From assembly GCF_038396755.1 (NCBI RefSeq), contig NZ_CP149822.1:2046001-2110000 (forward strand): a stretch of 64,000 bases of DNA, in the 5' to 3' direction. A program made the translations under genes and the position numbers. The notes below the pieces were generated by a model, which did no database searches, was not told the DNA's origin, and was given only the letters and a program-made list of their open reading frames with translations. The stretch is from Chitinophaga pollutisoli. Its GTDB lineage: Bacteria > Bacteroidota > Bacteroidia > Chitinophagales > Chitinophagaceae. Below, in pieces: positions 36,665 to 44,827 of this stretch (positions are counted from its first letter, which is position 1; the number at the start of each line of letters is the position of its first letter).

Positions 36665-37786
36665 ATGAAAAAATGGATACTGGCGCTGAGCCTCCTCCCC
36701 ATGGCGGCCACAGCGCAACAACGATTTACGATTGAAGGAAAAATCGCGGACTGGAAAGGGACCGACAGCCTGATGCTCATCCGCCACCTGGGCGCGGACT
36801 TCACCCAGGAGCGGGTGGTGGCTAAAGACGGCCATTTCACCTACACCGGCGAATTCACGACGCACGGCACCATCGCTTTCCGCCTCGATCATCCCGGCCG
36901 CCCGGATAGAAAAAATGTATCGCGCGACAATATCTCCCTTTGGCTGGAACCCGGGACGATTACCATTACCGGCCGCGATTCCCTGAAAACCGCAGCCATT
37001 AAAGGCGGGCAGCTCAACACCGATGCCGTGGCGCTCAAAAAGGCCACAGACCCCATCAGCGCGAAACTTAGCTCGCTGCGGATGAACGCCATGAAAGCCA
37101 CGGAAGAAGAACGCGCATCCCCTGCCTTCAAAAAAGTGGACGAGGAATATGCGAAACTGGTAGGTGAATTGATCGCAGCCAACGCGGATTTCATCCGTAA
37201 ACACCCCAATTCCCCCGTGGCCCTGGCGGCATTGAAACAGCTCGCCGGCCCGCGTATCGATTATGAAAAGATCGCGCCGCTGTACGAAGGCATGAGCGCA
37301 AAAATGAAAGCCAGCGCAGATGGGACAGAACTGGGAGAAAGGCTGCGCGTAGCCGCTCAAACCACGACAGGCGTCGTGATGCCCAACTTCGTTTCCTACG
37401 ATACGCTGCGCGCGCCGCTGGAACTGAAAACCGTGCTCGCCGGCAGCAAGCTCACACTCGTGGATTTCTGGGCGTCGTGGTGCGGCCCCTGCCGCGCTGA
37501 AAACCCGAACGTGGTAAAGGCTTTTGAAGCCTTCAACGCCAAAGGCTTCAACATCATCAGCGTATCGCTGGATGATAACGCCGGCCGCTGGAAAGCCGCC
37601 ATCATTAAAGACGGCATGCCCTGGTATCACGTTTCCAGCCTGCAGAAATGGGACGAGCCCATAGCCAAACAATTCGGCGTTAACGCCGTGCCGGACAACT
37701 TCCTGCTGGATGAAAAAGGTAAAGTAGTGGGCAGGGGATTGAAAGGAGAAGCCCTGTACAAGGCCATCGAGGCCCGGTTACGATAA
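36665..37786 (+). CDS. TlpA-like thioredoxin with DUF4369-type N-terminus
   Basis: 373 residues from ATG 36665 (MKKWILALSLLPMAATAQQ, signal peptide); the frame open from 36608 overlaps the SusD gene and is not the start. An N-terminal beta domain (FTIEGKIADWKGTDSLMLIRH, about 20-110, DUF4369-like) and helical middle lead to a thioredoxin domain with WASWCGPCRAENP near residue 270 and the cis-Pro loop GVNAVPDNFLLDEKG. It is a periplasmic thiol-disulfide reductase, last gene of the plus-strand ECF/FecR/SusCD module. Confidence 0.93.
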   Translation: MKKWILALSLLPMAATAQQRFTIEGKIADWKGTDSLMLIRHLGADFTQERVVAKDGHFTYTGEFTTHGTIAFRLDHPGRPDRKNVSRDNISLWLEPGTITITGRDSLKTAAIKGGQLNTDAVALKKATDPISAKLSSLRMNAMKATEEERASPAFKKVDEEYAKLVGELIAANADFIRKHPNSPVALAALKQLAGPRIDYEKIAPLYEGMSAKMKASADGTELGERLRVAAQTTTGVVMPNFVSYDTLRAPLELKTVLAGSKLTLVDFWASWCGPCRAENPNVVKAFEAFNAKGFNIISVSLDDNAGRWKAAIIKDGMPWYHVSSLQKWDEPIAKQFGVNAVPDNFLLDEKGKVVGRGLKGEALYKAIEARLR

Positions 37787-37806
37787 AACGGTATCCATGA
37801 ATATCC

Positions 37807-37840
37807 AACGGACTGTTCTCGCAAGCGGCAGTCCGTTTTT
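37807..37840 (+). terminator. Terminator after the plus-strand SusCD module
   Basis: AACGGACTG at 37807-37815 pairs with CAGTCCGTT at 37829-37837 and is followed by TTTCTTTT. Confidence 0.85.
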
Positions 37841-37843
37841 CTT

Positions 37844-38736
37844 TTACCGCAACGGGAAAGGGTTCACAGCCATGTACTCCGCCAGGTATGCCCGGGGCGA
37901 AACGCCCTTCACGCTTTTGAACACGCGGTTAAAATTGGTGAGGCTGTTGAATCCGGCTTTGTAGGCGGCGCCGGAAATACCATCGGGCTTATCGGAATGC
38001 GTCAGGCATTTGCAGGCCTCGTTGATGCGCACTTCGTTGAGGAACGTCACGAAACTCCGGCCGGTGTGCTTTTTAAAATAGCGGCAAAATGCCTGCGGCG
38101 CCATACAGGCGACGGCCGCTGCTTCGTCGAGGGTGACCTGCGTATGGTAGCGCTGCATCACAAAACCTAATATTTTACTGAGGCGCATGCCTTCGCTTTC
38201 GGACAGGTCCGCCGAATAATCGGTGGGACACAAGGGCCCGGTGTGCCTGAGCCCGGGCAGGGATTGCATCGTTTCGAGAAAGCGTTGCAGCGCATCCAGC
38301 CCCGTTGCAGCGTGTACTTCCCGCATCCGGATCGCCAGCGTCTGGTTATACAGGGCATCCGTTTTGAAACCATGCCGCACGGATTGCAGGTAGGTTTTCA
38401 ACAATTTCATTTCAGGAAGATTGAAAAGCCCGCTCATCGTGCCTTTAACATTGAAATACAACGAAAGCGCCTTGATGGATTTGCGGCTTTTCGGCGCGAA
38501 ATAAGCAGGATTGCTTTTGAACAGATGCGGAAGATTGCTACCGATGAAGAAAATATCGCCCGCGCGGAAAGCATGCATGTCATTCCCCGCCAGCAACATC
38601 CCTTCCCCCTTTCCACCAACGTGAGCTGGCATTCGTCGTGGCGGTGCAGGTAAGGATAAAAGTGCGGCTGCTCGATCTGCTCGGCGATCACGCTTTTATC
38701 ATCAGGGTACAATATGGTAAACGGCAGGACTTTCAT
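37844..38736 (-). pseudogene. AraC-family regulator, interrupted by a one-base frameshift
   Basis: Two overlapping frames make one protein. The upstream frame (from ATG 38736) gives MKVLPFTILYPDDKSVIAEQ and on to HRHDECQLTLVERGKG; the downstream frame continues with GKGEGMLLAGNDMHAFRAGDIFFIGSNLPHLF, the AraC cupin, and ends with two HTH motifs (VTLDEAAAVACMAPQAFCRYFKKHTG; PDGISGAAYKAGFNSLTNFNRVFKSVKGVSPRAYLAEY). The break lies in GGAAAGGGGGAAGG at about 38603-38614; one more A would restore VEKGEGMLL. About 297 residues if repaired. It lies beside the hydroxyproline genes and shares operator-like repeats with them, so it is their likely activator. Sequence error and true inactivation cannot be told apart here. 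Confidence 0.85.
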
Positions 38737-38799
38737 AACCGGCGGAGCTTTCCATAATTTACGGTATTTACCCCAATCATTCCTTCAAAAAGTCAATTC

Positions 38800-38834
38800 G
38801 GGTTAAAATCCGGTAAATACTGGTCAAAATCCGG
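38800..38834 (-). promoter_or_regulatory. Operator-like direct repeats before the AraC gene
   Basis: Minus strand: CCGGATTTTGACCAG (38834-38820) and CCGGATTTTAACCCG (38813-38799), two half-sites 21 bp apart, that is two helical turns, as AraC-type dimers favour. They lie 65-100 bp before the AraC start codon. The same motif stands before the DapA-family gene at 42123-42163. Confidence 0.6.
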
Positions 38835-38882
38835 CGGGCTCAAAAGCATGCTGGCTGGATGAATAGCAACAATTTTGCGGGT

Positions 38883-40127
38883 TTACATGCGATCGGGAGA
38901 AAAGGGAGCGGGATCGACGGAAGGCTTCCGCCCTGCGATCAGCTGGCTGACAAGCAGGCCGGTGGCGGGCCCCAGGCTAAGGCCCATCATGCCATGGCCG
39001 GTGGCGACCATAAGATTATTCAATTTCCGGGAATAACCGATGTAGGGTAATCCATCCGGTGAGGAAGGCCGGTATCCGTGCCAGACTTCTACCGGCGAAG
39101 GCATGGCGGTTGACAGGTTGGGGAAGTAACGGGGGATGGATGACACGATGCCTTCGACGCGTTTCATGTTGATTTTATCATCCATCCGCCCCAGCTCCAT
39201 CGTACCGCCGTAGCGGACCTGATCGCCCATGGGCGTCACGGCGACGCGGGCCTCGCAGAGCAGCGCGGGAATGGTGATGGCTCCGCCGGGATTTTCCCGC
39301 AGGAAGGAATAACCTTTCCCCGGCATCACCGGAATCTTCAACCCCAGTTTTGCCGCCAGCCCCTGCGACCAGGAGCCCGCGGCCAAGACAAAATGATCCG
39401 CAGCAAACAATTGCCCTCCGGCGGTTACGGTACGTATGGCACTATCGCTTACAGTTGCCGTCGTTACTTCATGGCGGGAAAAAATCATCACGCCGTTTTG
39501 CAGCAGGTGGGTGCGAAGGGCGTCCATGAGCGCCATGGGCGTGAGATGGCTGTCGCAGCGGTAATGCACGGCGCCGAGTACATCGAGGGCGAGCCCGGGC
39601 TGGAGGGCCTGGCACTCCGCCGGGCTCAGCACGGCCATGTCGAGCCCCAGGGCTACGGCGTCTTCCACCAGTCCCAATTCCTCTTCCGCGGCTTCTTCCG
39701 TTTTGTAAAAGGCAAGAATCCCTCCGTGCCGCAAACCCACGTCAAACCCGGGCTGCGCCGCCAAATCGGTATACAGCCCGCGGCTCAGCAGCGACAGGTC
39801 GCGCAGCGGTACGGCGGACGCCTGCACATGCCGCGCATTGGCATGCCGCATGAATTCCCAGCCCCAGCCGATGAGCGCCCGGCCGAGCGATGGCCGCACG
39901 TAAAAAGGGCTTTTACTGTTGAACATCCAGCGGATGCCCCGGCTGATCATGCCCGGCGAAGCCAGCGGCACGAAGTGGCTGGGTACGATCATCCCGGCGT
40001 TGCCGTAGGAACAGTTCCCGGTGATGTCGCCCTTGTCGAGCACGGTAACGCAGTGTCCGTCGTGAAGGAGAAAATATGCGGCGCTCAGCCCAATGATGCC
40101 GCCGCCGATGATGACGATGTCTGCCAT
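38883..40127 (-). CDS. FAD-dependent D-amino-acid dehydrogenase, probably cis-4-hydroxy-D-proline dehydrogenase
   Basis: 414 residues, DadA/DAO fold. The N-terminus VIIGGGIIGLSAAYFLLHDGH is the FAD dinucleotide motif, followed by NCSYGNAGMIVPSHFVPLASPGM, typical of DadA-like enzymes, and a C-terminal FAD segment GLPYIGYSRKLNNLMVATGHGMMGLSLGP. In hydroxyproline catabolism such an enzyme oxidises cis-4-hydroxy-D-proline to a pyrroline. The neighbours (epimerase 9 bp upstream, DapA-family deaminase before that) fit this role. Last gene of the catabolic operon. Confidence 0.9.
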   Translation of the reverse strand: MADIVIIGGGIIGLSAAYFLLHDGHCVTVLDKGDITGNCSYGNAGMIVPSHFVPLASPGMISRGIRWMFNSKSPFYVRPSLGRALIGWGWEFMRHANARHVQASAVPLRDLSLLSRGLYTDLAAQPGFDVGLRHGGILAFYKTEEAAEEELGLVEDAVALGLDMAVLSPAECQALQPGLALDVLGAVHYRCDSHLTPMALMDALRTHLLQNGVMIFSRHEVTTATVSDSAIRTVTAGGQLFAADHFVLAAGSWSQGLAAKLGLKIPVMPGKGYSFLRENPGGAITIPALLCEARVAVTPMGDQVRYGGTMELGRMDDKINMKRVEGIVSSIPRYFPNLSTAMPSPVEVWHGYRPSSPDGLPYIGYSRKLNNLMVATGHGMMGLSLGPATGLLVSQLIAGRKPSVDPAPFSPDRM

Positions 40128-40136
40128 GTTTCGCTG

Positions 40137-41141
40137 TTAAATAACCTGGAATCCGAATGCGTAGGGGTCGTCGTTTTCGTCGATGCGGATGGTATTGTAA
40201 CCGTACACCCGCGCCCAACCTTCGATGCTGGGCACGATCGCTGTTTTTCCCGCGAGTTCCGTCACGCCTTCCACCCTGCCGGTGAACTTGCTGCCGATGA
40301 AGCTTTCATGCACGAACGCTTCGCCTTCCCGCAGTTTTCCTTTGGCAAACCATTGGGCCATGCGGGCGGAGGTCCCCGTCCCGCAAGGAGAACGGTCGAT
40401 GGCTTTATCGCCGTAAAAGACCGCATTGCGGCCCGTGGATGCAGGATCGAGGGGCGCGCCGGTCCACTGGACGTGGCTGCACCCCCGGATCGTTTCGTCG
40501 AGCGGGTGGATGAATGTGTACGCTTCGTTGATCCGCTTACGCACCACCTGGCTCCAGGCGATCAGCTGCGCGGCGGTGTGGTGCTCCAGCCCCCGGAAAT
40601 TTTCCTGCGGGTCGATGATGGCGTAGAAATTCCCACCATAAGCCACGTCGAAGCGCAGCGTGCCAAGACCGGGGCAATCCACTTCCAGATTTTCGGCCGC
40701 GAGGTAAGCAGGTACGTTCTTCAGCTTTACCGATTTCACCTTTCCGCCCACCTGCGCATATTCGATGAGAATCAGTCCTGCCGGCGCTTCCATCCGAACG
40801 ATCCCCGGCGTTTTCGGCAGCAGCAACCCTTCTTCGATGGCGATGGTAATGGTGCCGATGGTGCCGTGGCCGCACATCGGCAGGCAACCGCTGGTTTCAA
40901 TAAACAGCACCGCCACGTCGTTTGCGGGATCATGCGGCGGGTACAGGATACTGCCCGACATCATATCATGCCCCCTCGGCTCAAACATCAAACCGGTCCG
41001 GATCCAGTCGAATTCCCGGAGGAAATGCTGGCGTTTTTCGCTCATATTGCTTCCTTCCAGCGTCGGCCCCCCGCCGGCCACCAGCCTCACGGGATTGCCG
41101 CAGGTATGGGCATCGACGCAAAAGAATGTTTTCGCTTTCAT
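40137..41141 (-). CDS. 4-hydroxyproline 2-epimerase (proline-racemase superfamily)
   Basis: 334 residues from ATG 41141 (MKAKTFFCVDAHTCGNPVR); the frame stays open upstream but that part overlaps the preceding gene and is not protein-like. Both catalytic cysteines of the epimerase/racemase mechanism are present: PMCGHGTIG (about Cys89) and SPCGTGTSA (about Cys251), so it is not the Thr-variant 3-hydroxyproline dehydratase. It converts trans-4-hydroxy-L-proline to cis-4-hydroxy-D-proline in the cytosol. Its ATG overlaps the stop of the DapA-family gene (ATGA, 41138-41141), indicating translational coupling. Confidence 0.93.
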   Translation of the reverse strand: MKAKTFFCVDAHTCGNPVRLVAGGGPTLEGSNMSEKRQHFLREFDWIRTGLMFEPRGHDMMSGSILYPPHDPANDVAVLFIETSGCLPMCGHGTIGTITIAIEEGLLLPKTPGIVRMEAPAGLILIEYAQVGGKVKSVKLKNVPAYLAAENLEVDCPGLGTLRFDVAYGGNFYAIIDPQENFRGLEHHTAAQLIAWSQVVRKRINEAYTFIHPLDETIRGCSHVQWTGAPLDPASTGRNAVFYGDKAIDRSPCGTGTSARMAQWFAKGKLREGEAFVHESFIGSKFTGRVEGVTELAGKTAIVPSIEGWARVYGYNTIRIDENDDPYAFGFQVI

Positions 41142-42073
41142 ACACTGGCATTTGCAGGGAGGTGAAGGTATTCCGGGAGTTGGGGGCGCGTTTCCAGCGC
41201 GTCGCCGATCACCTTTTGCACGGCGGCGCGTTCTTTTCCTTCGAGCGGCAGGCGCGGCGCGCGCACATGTTCGGAACCTATCCCGGTGGCGGTAGCGGCC
41301 AGTTTGATGTATTGCACGAGTTTGGGATGAATATCCAGCTCCAGCAGGGGCATGAACCAACGGTAAATTTTCAGCGCGGCGGCGATGTCGCCGGATTTGA
41401 CGAGCCGGTAAATGGCGACGGTTTCCCGCGGGAAGGCGTCCACCAGTCCCGCTACCCATCCGTCTGCGCCGAGAACGAGGCTTTCCAGCGCGAGGGGGTC
41501 CACCCCGGTGAGGATTTTGTAGCGGTCGCCGAAGCGGTTGATCATCCGCGTGATGTTGATTACATCGCGGGAGGATTCTTTCACTGCCTGGATATTCTCA
41601 TACGGCAACAGCGCGTCGAACATCTCCAGCGTAATATGAATTTTATAATCCACCGGGTTGTTGTACAGCATGATGGGCAAGCGCGTGGCACCCGCAACGG
41701 CTTTGAAGAACGCCAGCGTTTCCGCGTTATCGGCGTAATAGCGCATGGGCGGCAGGAGCATCAGTCCGCTGGCGCCCCAGGACGCCGCCGCGGCTGCCAG
41801 GGCAACCGCGTCGCGGGTGGTTTGTTCGGCGATATTCACGATAATGGGGAAACCCTCCGGCAGGCATTCCCTCGCCGCATCGTACAGTTGCTTTTTCTCG
41901 GCGTTGGTAAGGGTGCTTGCTTCGCCGAGGGAGCCACCAATGATGATCCCATCGACCCCGGCATCCAGCTGCGCGGCCAGGTTGGCTTTGAAAAGCGCCA
42001 GGTCTGGCGTGTCGTGGGCGGTGAAAGGGGTCAGCAGTGCGGGGTAGACGCCTTTCCAGTTCAAATGTTGCAT
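41138..42073 (-). CDS. DapA-family lyase/deaminase, probably pyrroline-4-hydroxy-2-carboxylate deaminase
   Basis: 311 residues from ATG 42073 (MQHLNWKGVYPALLTPFT); a longer frame from 42118 runs into the regulatory region. TIM-barrel of the DHDPS family with GGSLGEASTLTNAEKKQL, the LYNNPVDYK tyrosine (about 136) and the Schiff-base lysine in QAVKESSRD (about 164). In hydroxyproline pathways the family member deaminates delta1-pyrroline-4-hydroxy-2-carboxylate to alpha-ketoglutarate semialdehyde. The next enzyme, a semialdehyde dehydrogenase, is not in this window. It heads the three-gene operon under the operator-like repeats at 42123-42163. Confidence 0.9.
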   Translation of the reverse strand: MQHLNWKGVYPALLTPFTAHDTPDLALFKANLAAQLDAGVDGIIIGGSLGEASTLTNAEKKQLYDAARECLPEGFPIIVNIAEQTTRDAVALAAAAASWGASGLMLLPPMRYYADNAETLAFFKAVAGATRLPIMLYNNPVDYKIHITLEMFDALLPYENIQAVKESSRDVINITRMINRFGDRYKILTGVDPLALESLVLGADGWVAGLVDAFPRETVAIYRLVKSGDIAAALKIYRWFMPLLELDIHPKLVQYIKLAATATGIGSEHVRAPRLPLEGKERAAVQKVIGDALETRPQLPEYLHLPANASV

Positions 42074-42122
42074 AACGGAAATTTGTCTAAAGTTACCGGA
42101 TGCAACAGCCTGCGGCATTACA

Positions 42123-42163
42123 GGATTTAACCGGTTCTTGCCGGATTTTGACCAGAATACCGG
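42123..42163 (+). promoter_or_regulatory. Operator-like direct repeats before the hydroxyproline operon
   Basis: Plus strand: GGATTTAACCGG at 42123 and CCGGATTTTGACCAGAATAC from 42141, then CGG. Half-sites are 20 bp apart. Fifteen consecutive bases (CCGGATTTTGACCAG) are identical to the site before the AraC gene at 38820-38834. The block ends two bases before the SSS gene stop and lies 50-90 bp before the DapA-family start, so the operon likely has its own AraC-controlled promoter. Confidence 0.65.
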
Positions 42164-42164
42164 A

Positions 42165-43793
42165 TCACCAGAATACCGTGTACAACGCCGCCAGGATACC
42201 TAGAATAATCACCGCCCCGATTTTGAATGCCGTGGTCGTCCTGAACATCGAGCTGTCGATTTCGATGGGGGAACCCGCATCGTCTTTCGGCCGCAGCAGG
42301 CTCATCACGATCATCACCGCAATCAACAATCCAAATGTGATGGACATCCGGTCGAGGAAGGGAAAGTCCGGGAACGCCCCGTTCGTCCATTCCGGCAAAA
42401 ATTTCAATACCGTGGAGATGGGAATAGTCAGCAAAGCGCCCGCGAGCGCGGCGGAAGCCGTCGTGCGCTTCCAGAAGAAGCCCAGCAGGAAGATGGCCAG
42501 CACGCCGGGAGAAATAAACCCGACGTACTCCTGGATGAACTGGTATGCCTGGTCGAGGGATCGCAACGCCGGGGTCACCAGCGCGGCGATGAGCATGGAT
42601 ACGATCACCGCCCATTTCCCGGCCCGCACCAGTTGCCGTTCCGTTGCTGACTTATGAAAGAATTTCTGGTAAATATCCAGCGAGAAAATCGTGGAGATAC
42701 TGTTGGCCTTTCCTGCCAGGGATGCTACGATGGCTGCGGTCAGCGCCGCAAACGCCACGCCTTTGAGCCCCGGCGGAAGGAGGTTCATCAGCGTAGGGTA
42801 GGCATGGTCCGGTTTGACCTGTCCCGCCGCATCCTGCATTTCCTGCTGAAACATGCCGTTTTTATGCAGCACGTACATCACGATGCCCGGCAATACGGCG
42901 ATCACCGGCACCAGGAGCTTCAGGAAAGCCGCGAAGAGGATCCCATTGCGGGCCGTTTTCAAATCAGCCCCCAAAGCCCGCTGCGTAATGTACTGATTGC
43001 ATCCCCAATATGCCAGGTTGTTGATCCACATACCGCCCACCAACACGGAAAGTCCGGGCAGATCTTTGTAATAAGGATTGCTTTCATCGAAAATCATGTG
43101 GAAATGCGACGGCGCCTCCTTCCGCAAAACCGTCAGCCCCTGCCAGATATTCCCGTCATACCCGAATTTTTCCGATAACAGCGACAACGACAGGTAAGTG
43201 GTCACCAGTCCGCCCACAATCAGCACCAGCACCTGCACCACATCCGTATACCCGATGACCTTCATCCCGCCCAGCGTCACGATCACCGCGAACAGGCTCA
43301 GCCCCGCGATGCACCATTCAAAAGGCAATGTCGAAATGGATGTGATGGCCAGCGCTCCGAGATAAATGATCGACGTGAGGTTCACGAACACATACACCAA
43401 TAGCCAGAAAACCGCCATCACGGTACTGACCTTGTCGTTATACCGCTTCGCCAGGAACTGCGGCATGGTGTAGATCTTGTTTTTCAGGTAAATCGGGATC
43501 AGCACCACCGCCACAATAATCAACGTGGCCGCCGCCATCCACTCATACGTGGAAATGGCCAGCCCCAGCGCAAACCCCGAGCCCGACATCCCGATGAAAT
43601 GCTCCGCCGAAATATTGGAGGCAATCAGGGATGCCCCGATCGCCCACCAGGTCAGCGAGCCTTCCGCGAGGAAAAAATCCTTCGAGCTGGCGTCCGCGGA
43701 ACGTTTCCTGCGGTAGATGTAATATCCGTATGCGGCAACAATAAAAAAATAGATAAAGAAAACTACATAGTCGGCTAGCTGCAGTTTATTCAT
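42165..43793 (-). CDS. SSS-family sodium:solute symporter, SGLT-type (probable inositol/sugar transporter)
   Basis: 542 residues with about 14 membrane segments. N-terminus ADYVVFFIYFFIVAAYGYYI, then SADASSKDFFLAEGSLTWWAIGASLIASNISAEHFIGMSGSGFA, the diagnostic segment of vSGLT-like sodium/sugar symporters including the sodium-site helix 1. It lies 34 bp after the myo-inositol oxygenase gene on the same strand, so myo-inositol is the most likely substrate (inference). A 91-bp gap with operator-like repeats separates it from the hydroxyproline genes, which makes transport of hydroxyproline less likely though not excluded. Confidence 0.92.
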   Translation of the reverse strand: MNKLQLADYVVFFIYFFIVAAYGYYIYRRKRSADASSKDFFLAEGSLTWWAIGASLIASNISAEHFIGMSGSGFALGLAISTYEWMAAATLIIVAVVLIPIYLKNKIYTMPQFLAKRYNDKVSTVMAVFWLLVYVFVNLTSIIYLGALAITSISTLPFEWCIAGLSLFAVIVTLGGMKVIGYTDVVQVLVLIVGGLVTTYLSLSLLSEKFGYDGNIWQGLTVLRKEAPSHFHMIFDESNPYYKDLPGLSVLVGGMWINNLAYWGCNQYITQRALGADLKTARNGILFAAFLKLLVPVIAVLPGIVMYVLHKNGMFQQEMQDAAGQVKPDHAYPTLMNLLPPGLKGVAFAALTAAIVASLAGKANSISTIFSLDIYQKFFHKSATERQLVRAGKWAVIVSMLIAALVTPALRSLDQAYQFIQEYVGFISPGVLAIFLLGFFWKRTTASAALAGALLTIPISTVLKFLPEWTNGAFPDFPFLDRMSITFGLLIAVMIVMSLLRPKDDAGSPIEIDSSMFRTTTAFKIGAVIILGILAALYTVFW

Positions 43794-43827
43794 ACGCGTG
43801 GAATGGATTTTGTAGTTGCGGCAGCAA

Positions 43828-44715
43828 TCAGAATTTCAGGGTGGCGGGCAGGTATTTGGCCACCAGGTCTTCGTAATACGGCCGCAGCTTTTTCCAATCC
43901 GGCGGTTCGGGGTTCTTGGAATATAAATCGTAAGGATTGAACAGCTTCACCCAGCGCAGCATGTCGCGGTCGTGATCGTCGAGCAGCTCGCCGTACGCGC
44001 CTTCGCGGTGCCAGGCGTAGAAGGAATGATACCGCAACATATACAGCCCCTGCTCCGGCAGGTAATCTTTCATCATCTGGTACACGTATTCGTCGTGCCC
44101 CCAGGACATATGCACATTCCGCAAGCCACAGCCTTTTTCGTATACGCCGGTGGGCGACTGGAAGCGCTGATCGGTAAAATCCGGGTTGTTTTTGAAAAAT
44201 TCAGGATACACCACTTTATCGGAATACGCGCAGCCCACGGGGAAGGTATCCCCTACCACGGCCCATTGCGGCTCACCGAACAGGCACAGCACTTTTCCCA
44301 TGTCATGCATCAGCCCCACAAGCACCATCCAATCCGGGTGCCCGTCGGCCCGGATGGCTTCGGACGTCTGGAGCAGGTGCTGGAACTGGTCGAGGTCTGT
44401 ATCCGGATCGGAATCGTCGACCAGCTGGTTCAGGAAATCGAAGGCCTGCCATACGGGCATTTCTTTTTTATCGAACCGCAGGTAATGCGCTCTTTTCTCC
44501 TGGACGAAATCGTAGGTCTGGTAAGTATGGTTCAGGCGGTAGAATTCGCGGACGGTATCCCGCTCGGGCGTATCGTAGTTGCGATAGGCGTCGGTGGATT
44601 TGTCTTTGGCGATGCTATCCGGATCCGGGTACCGGTTGAGCACGGCGTCTTCCCATTCATCCAGGGAGTTGAGGGGATTGATTTCCGAGGGTTTAAATGA
44701 ATGTTGGGTAGCCAT
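43828..44715 (-). CDS. myo-Inositol oxygenase, eukaryote-like
   Basis: 295 residues, same length class as animal MIOX. It shows all parts of the HD-type diiron site: RNYD near residue 46, then the FDFLNQLVDDSDPDTD region, GLMHDMGK (His-Asp), WGHDEY (His), RYHSFY (His) and FNPYDLYSK (Asp). The stretch LFGEPQWAVVGDTFPVGC is almost identical to mammalian MIOX as I remember it. The enzyme splits myo-inositol with O2 to D-glucuronate in the cytosol. It begins the pair with the SSS symporter and is divergent from a LacI regulator, which probably represses it. Confidence 0.95.
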   Translation of the reverse strand: MATQHSFKPSEINPLNSLDEWEDAVLNRYPDPDSIAKDKSTDAYRNYDTPERDTVREFYRLNHTYQTYDFVQEKRAHYLRFDKKEMPVWQAFDFLNQLVDDSDPDTDLDQFQHLLQTSEAIRADGHPDWMVLVGLMHDMGKVLCLFGEPQWAVVGDTFPVGCAYSDKVVYPEFFKNNPDFTDQRFQSPTGVYEKGCGLRNVHMSWGHDEYVYQMMKDYLPEQGLYMLRYHSFYAWHREGAYGELLDDHDRDMLRWVKLFNPYDLYSKNPEPPDWKKLRPYYEDLVAKYLPATLKF

Positions 44716-44802
44716 GGCAATTTTTTTGTAGTTTAAATGAGTGGAATCTGCTCTATAATTTCGGTTATTCCGCAGATATTGGTAATGATTTCCCTTCCTT
44801 TA

Positions 44803-44824
44803 TTTACGAAACCGGTTTCGTAAA
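44803..44824. promoter_or_regulatory. Perfect 22-bp palindrome, LacI-type operator
   Basis: TTTACGAAACC followed by its exact reverse complement GGTTTCGTAAA. The core GAAACCGGTTTC with central CG is the classic LacI/GalR-type operator. It ends 3 bp before the LacI start codon and lies 88 bp from the MIOX start, so it could control the regulator itself and the divergent operon. Confidence 0.85.
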
Positions 44825-44827
44825 AAC

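Noticed and set aside
10248..42073. A single collagen-degradation pathway linking the collagen-like lipoprotein, metallohydrolase and hydroxyproline genes
   Set aside because: Attractive because hydroxyproline comes from collagen, but the gene sets are 20 kb apart with unrelated regulators; bacterial Gly-X-Y stalks are structural and not hydroxylated as a rule.
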